A DNA stretch of 64,000 nt, from the NCBI GenBank assembly GCA_046347625.1, contig JAXMFU010000002.1, forward strand, positions 1,364,001-1,428,000, written 5' to 3'. Both the position numbers and the translations under genes were made by a program. The notes beneath the pieces are model-generated. The model was given only the letters and a program-made list of their open reading frames with translations, made no database searches and was not told the DNA's origin. The stretch is from CAIMUS01 sp046347625 (GTDB taxonomy: Bacteria; Pseudomonadota; Gammaproteobacteria; Competibacterales; Competibacteraceae). This document shows, piece after piece, positions 1-7,941 of this stretch. Positions within the stretch are counted from its first letter, which is position 1, and each line of letters begins with the position of its first letter.

Positions 1-1671
1 GCGCGCGATTTTCTACTCCAACACCGCGAGGACTATGACACCGCCTATCGGGAATTCCGCTGGCCCGAGCTCGAACAGTTCAACTGGGCGCTCGATTACT
101 TCGACGTGATGGCCAAGGGCAACGGCAATACCGGCCTGTGGGTGGTGAACGAGGATGGCAGCGAAGCCAAGCTTTCTTTCGCCGAATTGTCCGAGCGTTC
201 CAACCGCATCGCCAACCATCTGCGCAGCCTGGGCGTCAAGCGCGGCGACGCGATTCTGGTGATGCTCAACAACGTGGTTCCCCTGTGGGAAACCATGCTG
301 GCGGTGATCAAGCTCGGCGCGGTGATCATTCCGGCCACCACCCTGCTGGCGCCGGATGACCTGGCAGACCGGTTGGAGCGCGGTAAGGTGCGTCATGTGG
401 TCGTCGGCATCCAGGAAACCGGTAAGTTCGCCGAGCTGCCCGGAGATTATACCCGCATCAGCGTGGGCGGAATGGTGACCGGCTGGACCGCGCTGGAAGA
501 CGGGTATCGCGCGGCGGCGGACTTCGTGCCCGATGGCCCGACCCAGGCCACCGACCCGGTGCTGCTGTATTTCACCTCCGGTACCACCTCCAAACCCAAG
601 CTGGTGGAACACACCCAGCAGAGTTATCCGGTCGGCCATTTGTCCACCATGTACTGGATCGGCCTGAAACCGGGTGATGTGCATTGGAATATCAGCTCTC
701 CCGGTTGGGCCAAGCATGCCTGGAGTTGCTTCTTTGCCCCCTGGGACGCCGGTGCCACGGTATTCGTGTATAACTACGCCCGCTTCGATGCCAAGGCCGT
801 GCTGGATACCCTGATCCGCTATGGGGTCACCACCTTGTGTGCCCCGCCGACGGTCTGGCGTATGCTGATCCAGGAAGACCTGCGTAATTTCCCGGTGAAG
901 GTGCGCGAGTTGTGTAGTGCCGGCGAGCCGTTGAATCCCGAAGTCATCGAGCGGGTACAGAAAGCCTGGGGGATTACCATTCGCGACGGTTACGGCCAGA
1001 CCGAGACCACCGCCGAGTTGGGGAATACGCCCGGACAGCCCGTCAAGCTGGGTTCCATGGGACGGCCTCTGCCGGGTTACGGGATTGTCCTGTTGGATCT
1101 GGACGATAAGGAAGTTCAGGAAGGCGAGATCGGTTTCAATCTGAGTCCACGTCCACTGGGCCTGATGGTCGCTTACAAGGATTCGCCGCAGAAGACCGCC
1201 GATGTGATGCGTAATGGCTACTATCATACCGGCGACGTGGCGATGCGCGATGCCGATGGCTATTACACCTATGTCGGTCGCGCCGACGATGTGTTCAAGG
1301 CGTCCGATTACCGGATCAGCCCGTTCGAACTGGAAAGTGTGCTGATCGAGCATGAAGCCGTGGCCGAAGCGGCGGTGGTTCCGAGCCCGGATCCGGTCCG
1401 GCTGGCGGTGCCCAAGGCGTTCGTGCTGCTACGGGCCGGGCATCAGCCGAGCGCGGAACTGGCCAAATCGATTCTGCGCTATGTGCGCGAGCACGTCGCG
1501 CCCTATAAGCGCATTCGCCGGCTGGAATTCGCCGATCTGCCCAAGACCATCTCCGGCAAGATTCGCCGGGTGGAATTGCGCAAGATGGAGAATGAACGGC
1601 CGAGTCGGACCGAAGAACCGCGGCGCAAGATGGAATTCTGGGAAGAAGATTTTCCGGATCTGAAGGGCTGA
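1..1671 (+). CDS. Acyl-CoA synthetase, AMP-binding family (5' end outside window)
   Basis: This is an adenylate-forming acyl-CoA synthetase that activates a carboxylic acid with ATP and transfers it to CoA. The reading frame is open from base 1 (reading ARDFLLQHRE), so the real start lies upstream. The GTG/ATG at 106-111 is only an internal candidate. Visible motifs are the phosphate-binding loop TSGTTSKPK, the GYGQTET adenylate motif, YHTGD, and the C-terminal catalytic lysine in KTISGKIRR. The size and N-terminus resemble acetyl/medium-chain acyl-CoA synthetases; the substrate cannot be read from sequence. The frame closes at TGA 1669-1671 and is followed by a repeat-rich gap. Confidence 0.9.
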   Translation, partial: ARDFLLQHREDYDTAYREFRWPELEQFNWALDYFDVMAKGNGNTGLWVVNEDGSEAKLSFAELSERSNRIANHLRSLGVKRGDAILVMLNNVVPLWETMLAVIKLGAVIIPATTLLAPDDLADRLERGKVRHVVVGIQETGKFAELPGDYTRISVGGMVTGWTALEDGYRAAADFVPDGPTQATDPVLLYFTSGTTSKPKLVEHTQQSYPVGHLSTMYWIGLKPGDVHWNISSPGWAKHAWSCFFAPWDAGATVFVYNYARFDAKAVLDTLIRYGVTTLCAPPTVWRMLIQEDLRNFPVKVRELCSAGEPLNPEVIERVQKAWGITIRDGYGQTETTAELGNTPGQPVKLGSMGRPLPGYGIVLLDLDDKEVQEGEIGFNLSPRPLGLMVAYKDSPQKTADVMRNGYYHTGDVAMRDADGYYTYVGRADDVFKASDYRISPFELESVLIEHEAVAEAAVVPSPDPVRLAVPKAFVLLRAGHQPSAELAKSILRYVREHVAPYKRIRRLEFADLPKTISGKIRRVELRKMENERPSRTEEPRRKMEFWEEDFPDLKG

Positions 1672-1687
1672 TTCTTGTCTTATCTGC

Positions 1688-1897
1688 AAACCCTCCTCCC
1701 GAGTGGCTTTCTGGGGTAGGTTTTTAGAGTAATTGGGTAAATGGGGACAATCTGTCGTTCCGGCAGGGAATGCCGGAACCCAGTTACCGGGAAGTAAAAG
1801 CGGGATCACACCCTCGCCCTGACCCTGGATTCCGGCTTCCCTGCCGGAATGACAAAAAACCTACCCCAGAAAGCTCCCGAGTGGGGGAGGGTTAAAG
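1688..1897. repeat. Nested inverted-repeat element (MITE/REP-like)
   Basis: Two nested inverted repeats lie in the gap after the acyl-CoA synthetase gene. The outer arms are a perfect 19-bp match (1707-1725 against 1855-1873), flanked by imperfect CCCTCC/GGAGGG extensions. The inner arms are 1754-1783 and 1825-1853, built around CCGGCAGGGA/TCCCTGCCGG. There is no reading frame inside. The inner arms resemble the dispersed palindromes common in gammaproteobacterial genomes. The remaining bases up to 2293 hold nothing I can name apart from a likely ribosome-binding site (AAGGGG) just before the next gene. Confidence 0.7.
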
Positions 1898-2293
1898 CAA
1901 TAAAACTCTTCAGTGGTAATCCCTTTGCTGTCCGTCTGCCAGCGCTAAATCCGTATTCTTGTTATATCCGGTCCCTAGCGTTTCTGCTCTGTAGCACTGG
2001 GAGTGATAGATTATAAAAAATCTTGAGCTGCTAATGATAGATTATGGCTAATAGCATTCTTCGGCCAACCGTACCCTCGAACGCTACCTGGACGTATAAT
2101 TGCAACGGTAATAAGAGCCATTGGCCGAATGGCCGGGTTCCAACATCGGACTCTACCGGATAATGCGATCAAAATCCAACCCTATCCAGACCCGCCGGGT
2201 TTGGATGACAGAATCGGGTATAATGCAGCTTGGGACTACTCTGAACTCGAACCCAACGGCCGAGTAATCTAAGCTTTAAAGTAAGGGGTCAAA

Positions 2294-5200
2294 ATGAGAG
2301 ATACTATTAAAAAGCTTGCCATGTTCGTCACGGCGATCGGTTGGTTGATGCTACTACCGGTCCATGCCCAATCACCCGACACTCAGGAGGAGAATTCAGC
2401 CACCGTTCCGGCCGAAGCCGCACCTGAGCAAACAACCCGACTCTCCTCTCGGGAGGAGTTGTTATCCACCATCCAGACGCAAGGCCAAGCCCGGGTGATC
2501 GTGGGCTTGCAATCCGCCGCCGAGCCGGCGGCCGCTCTCTCGGCGGATGCGGCCACACAATCCGATCGTAGGGAACGGCGCCGCCAGGCGATTGCCAGAC
2601 TGCAACAGCGCATCCTTAACCAGTTAGGGTTGCAAGCGGATGGGGCCGTCAGGCAATTTAAGCATATCCCTTATATGGTGCTGAACGTCGATGCCGCCCA
2701 ACTGGAGCGGTTGTCGAAGCGGGCGGACATTGCCAGTATTCAGCCGGTACGGCGGCTATATCCGGTGCTCGATGTAAGTGTGCCTTTGATCGGCGCCCCG
2801 GCAGTCTGGAGTGCCGGTTACAGCGGCCAGAATCAGGCGGTCGCCATTCTGGATACCGGGGTGGATAAAAGTCATAGTTTCCTGGCCGGTAAGGTAATAG
2901 CCGAAGCCTGCTTTTCTACGACCGGCAGCGACGGTGGTGGCGGTGCTGCCACCGGCGCTACGGTTGCCGCCGAACAATATTTCACGCTCTGTCCGAATGG
3001 CATGCAAAGCCAGATAGGGCCCGGTGCTGGAATCAATTGTACCGGCTATGGTAGCTGTAGTCACGGCACTCATGTGGCGGGTATCGCCGCCGGTAAATCA
3101 TCCACCTTCAATGGCGTCGCCAAGGATGCCAGCCTTGTCGCGATTCAGGTTTTTTCCCGCTCCAGCAGTAATCAACTGGCCGCCTTCGACTCCGATATTA
3201 TCGAGGCGCTGGATTATATTTATGGCACACTGCGCAATAGCATGCCCAATAATATTGCTATCGCCTCTATTAATATGAGCCTGGGCGGGGACGTGTTCGG
3301 TAGTATCCGCGCTTGTGATTTGGCTAACCCTGCTTTCAAGGCGGCTGTCGATAATCTGCGCGCGGTGGGTATCGCCACCGTTATTGCTGCCGGTAATAGT
3401 GGCAGCACGACCGGTATTGCCTATCCGGGCTGTATTTCCAGTGTAGTCAGTGTCGGCGCTACCAATGACAGTGATCAGGTTGCCTCTTTCAGTAATCGTG
3501 CTTCCTGGCTGTCCGTATTTGCGCCCGGCGTCAGCATCTATTCCTCCGTTCCCGGCGGGTATGCCAACTTTAGCGGCACCTCGATGGCCACTCCCCATGT
3601 GGCCGGTGCCATCGCCGTGCTGAAATCCCGGGCGCCCCAGGCCAGTGTGGATGAGTTGGTGGCGGCACTGGTCAATAACGGCGTGGCTATTAACGATAGC
3701 GCCAGCGGCTACACGGTCCCCCGGATTCGACTGGATACGGCGGCAGCGGCGCTGGCACCCAACGCACCGACACCGATCGATCTTATTCTCGATAACGAGT
3801 CTGTCGGCACCATTAGTCAAGGCAGTTTCAGTACGATTGCCGGCAGTGGCAATTACGGTGGCAGGGCGCTGCGTAGCAGTACGACCGGAGTGAACAGTTT
3901 CCGCTTTCCGATCACCGTGCCGAAGGCCGGTTACTATCGGCTGTATGGCTGGTGGGCGGCCGATGCGGCCAATGCCGGGCAGGCTACCTATACTGTAAAA
4001 AGCTTTACCGGTCTGAGTACCCTCGTGGTCGATCAACGCAGTGGTGACCGGCAATGGAATGAACTGGGGGTTTTCTCACTCGATACGCAAAGCTCGGCGT
4101 ATTACGTGGAGATCGGCAATCCACGCGGTGGTAGCGTGGTAGCGGACGCACTGAGGCTGGTCTATCTGGGCAACGAAGCACTGCCCTTGACGATTGAAAC
4201 CACTCAACTGCCGGATGGCTTCATCAATACGAGTTATCGGTACCTATTGAAAGCTTCGGGTGGTGTTAGCCCCTATACTTGGTCGGTCATCACGGGCGCG
4301 CTGCCGTCCGGCCTGACCCTGGAATCGGCAACAGGCATTATCAGCGGTATTCCCACTCAAGAGGGGGTCTTCGATATCGGTCTGAAGGTACAGGATAGCG
4401 GCGGAAACGCAGCACCCCCCAAGACGCTGCGCCTGACCATTCTAGGAGTATCGGCCCGGCAACTTACCCTGATCGTCAGTGCCGACAATGCTTACGAGGT
4501 CTATCTGAACGGCGTACTGCTGGGCAGCGGCAATAATTGGATGCAGGCCGGCAGCTATAACGCCTTTATTCAACCGGGTAAAAATGTGATCGCCGTCAAG
4601 GGTATCGATTTAGGTGGAGTGGCCGGACTGATCCTTGATGCGCGCTGGCAGGGAGCTTCCAGTGGCAAGGTGGTGAGCGACCGTACCTGGAAGGTGGCCA
4701 AAACAGCAACGGCCGATTGGCAGCAAGTGAATTTCGATGACAGTAGTTGGGTGGCGGCGACCCAGTATGGCGCTTACGGAGTGGCGCCCTGGTCCACGGG
4801 AGTGGCCGGCTTCCCGGCGGATTCGACCGCCCAATGGATCTGGTCGGCCAATAATGACGCCGACGATACCGTGTACTTGCGCTATACCTGGACGCTGGGC
4901 GAGGTGCCGCTCGCCGTGAATACCGCCAGTCTGGCGAGTGGTACGGTCGGGGTGGCCTATCAAGCAACCCTGCAAGCCGGCGGCGGCCAACCGCCATACC
5001 GCTGGAGTGTGGTCAGCGGTAGTCTCCCGGCGGGATTGAGCCTGAATCCGGATACGGGGGTCATCAGCGGTACACCCACCACGGCGGGGACGGCGAACTT
5101 TAGTGTGCAAGTGAGCGATGCCGCCGGCCGTCAGGCCGGCCGGGCCTTGTCGCTGACGGTGGCGGCGGCCCCACCGCCAACCACGCCGGCCACCCTGATT

Positions 5201-7054
5201 CTCAGCGTCGACAATGGCTATGAGGTCTATCTCAACGGAGTCCTGCTGGGCAGCGGTAACAATTGGATGCAGGCCGGGCAGTATTCACTGTCTCTACCGG
5301 CGGGCAAGAATGTGATCGCCGTCAAGGGCATCGATGCCGGCGGTGTGGCCGCCGTCCTGGCCGAGTTGAGCTGGAGCGGCCAGCGCCGGACCAGCGACCG
5401 CACCTGGAAAGTCGCGACCACGGCGCCGACCGGCTGGCAGCAGGTCAACTTCGATGACAGTAGTTGGGTGGCGGCCACGGCCTATGGCGCCTATGGAGTG
5501 GCGCCCTGGTCCACGGGAGTGGCCGGCTTCCCGGCGGATTCGACCGCCCAATGGATCTGGTCGGCCAATAATGACGCCGACGATACCGTGTACTTGCGCT
5601 ATACCTGGACGCTGGGCGAGGTGCCGCTCGCCGTGAATACCGCCAGTCTGGCGAGTGGTACGGTCGGGGTGGCCTATCAAGCAACCCTGCAAGCCGGCGG
5701 CGGCCAACCGCCATACCGCTGGAGTGTGGTCAGCGGTAGTCTCCCGGCGGGATTGAGCCTGAATCCGGATACGGGGGTCATCAGCGGTACACCCACCACG
5801 GCGGGGACGGCGAACTTTAGTGTGCAAGTGAGCGATGCCGCCGGCCGTCAGGCCGGCCGGGCCTTGTCGCTGACGGTGGCGGCGGCCCCACCGCCAACCA
5901 CGCCGGCCACCCTGATTCTCAGCGTCGACAATGGCTATGAGGTCTATCTCAACGGAGTCCTGCTGGGCAGCGGTAACAATTGGATGCAGGCCGGGCAGTA
6001 TTCACTGTCTCTACCGGCGGGCAAGAATGTGATCGCCGTCAAGGGCATCGATGCCGGCGGTGTGGCCGCCGTCCTGGCCGAGTTGAGCTGGAGCGGCCAG
6101 CGCCGGACCAGCGACCGCACCTGGAAAGTCGCGACCACGGCGCCGACCGGCTGGCAGCAGGTCAACTTCGATGACAGTAGTTGGGTGGCGGCCACGGCCT
6201 ATGGCGCCTATGGAGTGGCGCCCTGGTCCACGGGAGTGGCCGGCTTCCCGGCCGATTCGACCGCCCAATGGATCTGGTCGGCCAATAATGACGCCGACGA
6301 TACGGTGTACTTGCGCTATACCTTGACGCTGGGCGAGGTGCCGCTCGCCGTGAACACCACCAGTCTGGCAAGTGGTACGGTCGGGGTGGCCTATCAGGCA
6401 ACGCTGCAAGCCGGCGGCGGCCAACCGCCATACCGCTGGAGCCTAGTCAGCGGCAGTCTACCGGCGGGATTGAGCTTGAATCCGGATACGGGGGTAATCA
6501 GCGGTGCGCCTACCACGGTGGGGACGGCGAGCTTTAGCGTGCAAGTGAACGATGCCGCTGGCCATCAGGCCGGCCGGGCTTTGTCGCTGACGGTGGCGGC
6601 GGCGCCACCGCCGACCACTGCGGCCACCCTGATCCTCAGTGCCGACAATGGGTATGAGGTCTATCTCAACGGCGTTCTGCTGGGCAGCGGTAACAACTGG
6701 AAACAGGCCGGGCAGTATGCGCTGTCTCTGCCGGCGGGCAAGAATGTGATCGCGGTCAAGGGCATCGATGCAGGCGGTGTGGCCGCCGTCCTGGCCGAGT
6801 TGAGCTGGAGCGGCCAGCGCCGGATCAGCGACCGCACCTGGAAAGTCGCAACGACGGCGCCGACCGGCTGGCAGCAAGTGAATTTCGATGACAGTAGTTG
6901 GGTGGCGGCGAGCCAGTACGGTCCCTATGGCGCCGCACCCTGGTATAAGCAGGTAGCCGGCTTCCCAACGAATTCGACCGCGCAATGGATCTGGTCAGCC
7001 AATAATGACGCCGACGATACCGTGTACTTGCGCTATACCTTTAGCGTACCGTAG
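2294..7054 (+). CDS. Secreted subtilisin-like (S8) serine protease with repeated C-terminal modules
   Basis: A 1,586-residue exported protease. Residues 1-26 form a signal peptide ending HAQ, followed by an inhibitor-I9-like propeptide to about residue 155. The S8 catalytic domain has Asp187 (ILDTGVD), His257 (SHGTHVAG), the oxyanion Asn in AAGNSGS and Ser430 (GTSMATPHVAG). After it comes a golvesin/Xly-CBD-like beta domain (about 496-630). Four alternating pairs follow: a putative-Ig (He_PIG) domain near 634, 874, 1113 and 1352, each followed by a lectin/PA14-like module with the YEVYLNGVLLG motif (from about 724, 963, 1202 and 1441). Pairs 2 and 3 are duplicated at DNA level. It is probably an extracellular or surface protease whose repeats bind polymers or extend from the cell. 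ATG 2294 follows AAGGGG at good spacing. Confidence 0.9.
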   Translation: MRDTIKKLAMFVTAIGWLMLLPVHAQSPDTQEENSATVPAEAAPEQTTRLSSREELLSTIQTQGQARVIVGLQSAAEPAAALSADAATQSDRRERRRQAIARLQQRILNQLGLQADGAVRQFKHIPYMVLNVDAAQLERLSKRADIASIQPVRRLYPVLDVSVPLIGAPAVWSAGYSGQNQAVAILDTGVDKSHSFLAGKVIAEACFSTTGSDGGGGAATGATVAAEQYFTLCPNGMQSQIGPGAGINCTGYGSCSHGTHVAGIAAGKSSTFNGVAKDASLVAIQVFSRSSSNQLAAFDSDIIEALDYIYGTLRNSMPNNIAIASINMSLGGDVFGSIRACDLANPAFKAAVDNLRAVGIATVIAAGNSGSTTGIAYPGCISSVVSVGATNDSDQVASFSNRASWLSVFAPGVSIYSSVPGGYANFSGTSMATPHVAGAIAVLKSRAPQASVDELVAALVNNGVAINDSASGYTVPRIRLDTAAAALAPNAPTPIDLILDNESVGTISQGSFSTIAGSGNYGGRALRSSTTGVNSFRFPITVPKAGYYRLYGWWAADAANAGQATYTVKSFTGLSTLVVDQRSGDRQWNELGVFSLDTQSSAYYVEIGNPRGGSVVADALRLVYLGNEALPLTIETTQLPDGFINTSYRYLLKASGGVSPYTWSVITGALPSGLTLESATGIISGIPTQEGVFDIGLKVQDSGGNAAPPKTLRLTILGVSARQLTLIVSADNAYEVYLNGVLLGSGNNWMQAGSYNAFIQPGKNVIAVKGIDLGGVAGLILDARWQGASSGKVVSDRTWKVAKTATADWQQVNFDDSSWVAATQYGAYGVAPWSTGVAGFPADSTAQWIWSANNDADDTVYLRYTWTLGEVPLAVNTASLASGTVGVAYQATLQAGGGQPPYRWSVVSGSLPAGLSLNPDTGVISGTPTTAGTANFSVQVSDAAGRQAGRALSLTVAAAPPPTTPATLILSVDNGYEVYLNGVLLGSGNNWMQAGQYSLSLPAGKNVIAVKGIDAGGVAAVLAELSWSGQRRTSDRTWKVATTAPTGWQQVNFDDSSWVAATAYGAYGVAPWSTGVAGFPADSTAQWIWSANNDADDTVYLRYTWTLGEVPLAVNTASLASGTVGVAYQATLQAGGGQPPYRWSVVSGSLPAGLSLNPDTGVISGTPTTAGTANFSVQVSDAAGRQAGRALSLTVAAAPPPTTPATLILSVDNGYEVYLNGVLLGSGNNWMQAGQYSLSLPAGKNVIAVKGIDAGGVAAVLAELSWSGQRRTSDRTWKVATTAPTGWQQVNFDDSSWVAATAYGAYGVAPWSTGVAGFPADSTAQWIWSANNDADDTVYLRYTLTLGEVPLAVNTTSLASGTVGVAYQATLQAGGGQPPYRWSLVSGSLPAGLSLNPDTGVISGAPTTVGTASFSVQVNDAAGHQAGRALSLTVAAAPPPTTAATLILSADNGYEVYLNGVLLGSGNNWKQAGQYALSLPAGKNVIAVKGIDAGGVAAVLAELSWSGQRRISDRTWKVATTAPTGWQQVNFDDSSWVAASQYGPYGAAPWYKQVAGFPTNSTAQWIWSANNDADDTVYLRYTFSVP
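4780..6251 (+). repeat. Tandem duplication, 717-bp unit, inside the S8 protease gene
   Basis: The sequence from about 4780 to 5534 recurs without visible mismatch from about 5497 to 6251, an offset of 717 bp (239 codons, in frame). A third, diverged copy follows (about 6252-7000) with scattered substitutions, and a fourth, more diverged, precedes 4780. Identity including third codon positions indicates a recent duplication or gene conversion of one He_PIG plus lectin-like module pair. Confidence 0.85.
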
Positions 7055-7070
7055 TCTCCGGCCGTAAATC

Positions 7071-7139
7071 CGTAGGTTGCCGTGAAAATCACGACGATTA
7101 GGAGTTTTGTAGGGTGGGCAGACAAGCTGCCCACCCTAC
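7071..7139. repeat. Intergenic repeat with 13-bp hairpin after the protease gene
   Basis: A perfect 13-bp stem (7109-7121 with 7127-7139, loop ACAAG) carries the GTAGGGTGGGC signature of dispersed chromosomal repeats. The 20 bases at 7071-7090 recur exactly at 28005-28024, at the edge of a larger repeat. The stem could act as a transcription stop for the protease gene, but no clear T-run follows it. Confidence 0.6.
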
Positions 7140-7194
7140 CTCTTAAACTGGCGCGTATGGGACGGTGCCCGCCCTGCTTCTACTGCTTTATGAT

Positions 7195-7941
7195 TCACGT
7201 GTTCGCCTTCCTAACGAGAAGGCGGCTGAGCAACCAGGCTCCCAATCCATAGAGGGCGAGCAATAGACCTGGCAAAGGCTCTGCCGGATCCAGCGCGGCC
7301 TTGCTGTCGAATAAACGGGCGTACAGACTAAGTATTCCCCAGGCGCCCAGGGCAATGAACAGATAACTATGCAGATGCAGTTTATAGCGCCGACCGGCCA
7401 GCCATAAAAACACCAGGCCGATAGTCAGCGTGGTCAAAGGCGCCGCCGGCAGGGATACCGCCAGGCTGGCCTTGGACAAAGCACCACCGAACAATGCCAA
7501 CAGAATAAGCGCCAGACTGCTCCAATGAACGCTGACTTCTGCTTTGCGGCGGTCGCCGGTTCCACCGTCGCTCAGGCGCAGCTCCAGCAGCCGCACGATT
7601 CTGCCAAACAGGGGTAATCGCAGAATCCATACCATGGCCAGCCATAGCAACAAGCCATAAAACGCCATGAATACATCCCAGGTGTTCGGGCTGACTCTAC
7701 CCAAGCGCTCGGCCAGAGCCAATACGGCCAGCAGTCCCAATACGACGGCGCCGGGTAACAAAGCCGCCAGGTGTAGGCGACCAGCCAGCAACACGGTAAG
7801 AGCGGCACCTAATGTCGCCGTTCCAGCCACGCTGCCCAACGGATGACCGCTTACCAGCCAGAGCGCCACTTGCACCAATCCGGCCAGCCATAGCAGCACC
7901 AAAGTCTGGTGGAGCGGGCGACCGACCAGTTCCCTATGCAT
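7195..7941 (-). CDS. Polytopic membrane protein, third gene of the pspA operon
   Basis: A 248-residue, very hydrophobic protein rich in Leu, Ala and Trp, with about seven or eight predicted membrane segments and a short basic C-terminus. I recognise no domain. It overlaps the end of the preceding 822-residue membrane protein gene by 8 bp, so translation is probably coupled and the two proteins may form one complex. The operon begins with a PspA/IM30 homologue, which suggests a role at the inner membrane, perhaps envelope stress. That role is inferred from context only. Confidence 0.7.
   Translation of the reverse strand: MHRELVGRPLHQTLVLLWLAGLVQVALWLVSGHPLGSVAGTATLGAALTVLLAGRLHLAALLPGAVVLGLLAVLALAERLGRVSPNTWDVFMAFYGLLLWLAMVWILRLPLFGRIVRLLELRLSDGGTGDRRKAEVSVHWSSLALILLALFGGALSKASLAVSLPAAPLTTLTIGLVFLWLAGRRYKLHLHSYLFIALGAWGILSLYARLFDSKAALDPAEPLPGLLLALYGLGAWLLSRLLVRKANT

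Noticed and set aside
13..1353. Long antisense frame opposite the acyl-CoA synthetase gene; similar long antisense frames over icmF, traD, traC and the protease repeats
   Set aside because: They mirror the codon bias of high-GC genes on the other strand, show no domain text and have no ribosome-binding sites.
2219..2224. TATAAT before the S8 protease gene (another at 2095-2100)
   Set aside because: Neither has a -35 box at acceptable spacing, so I did not call promoters.
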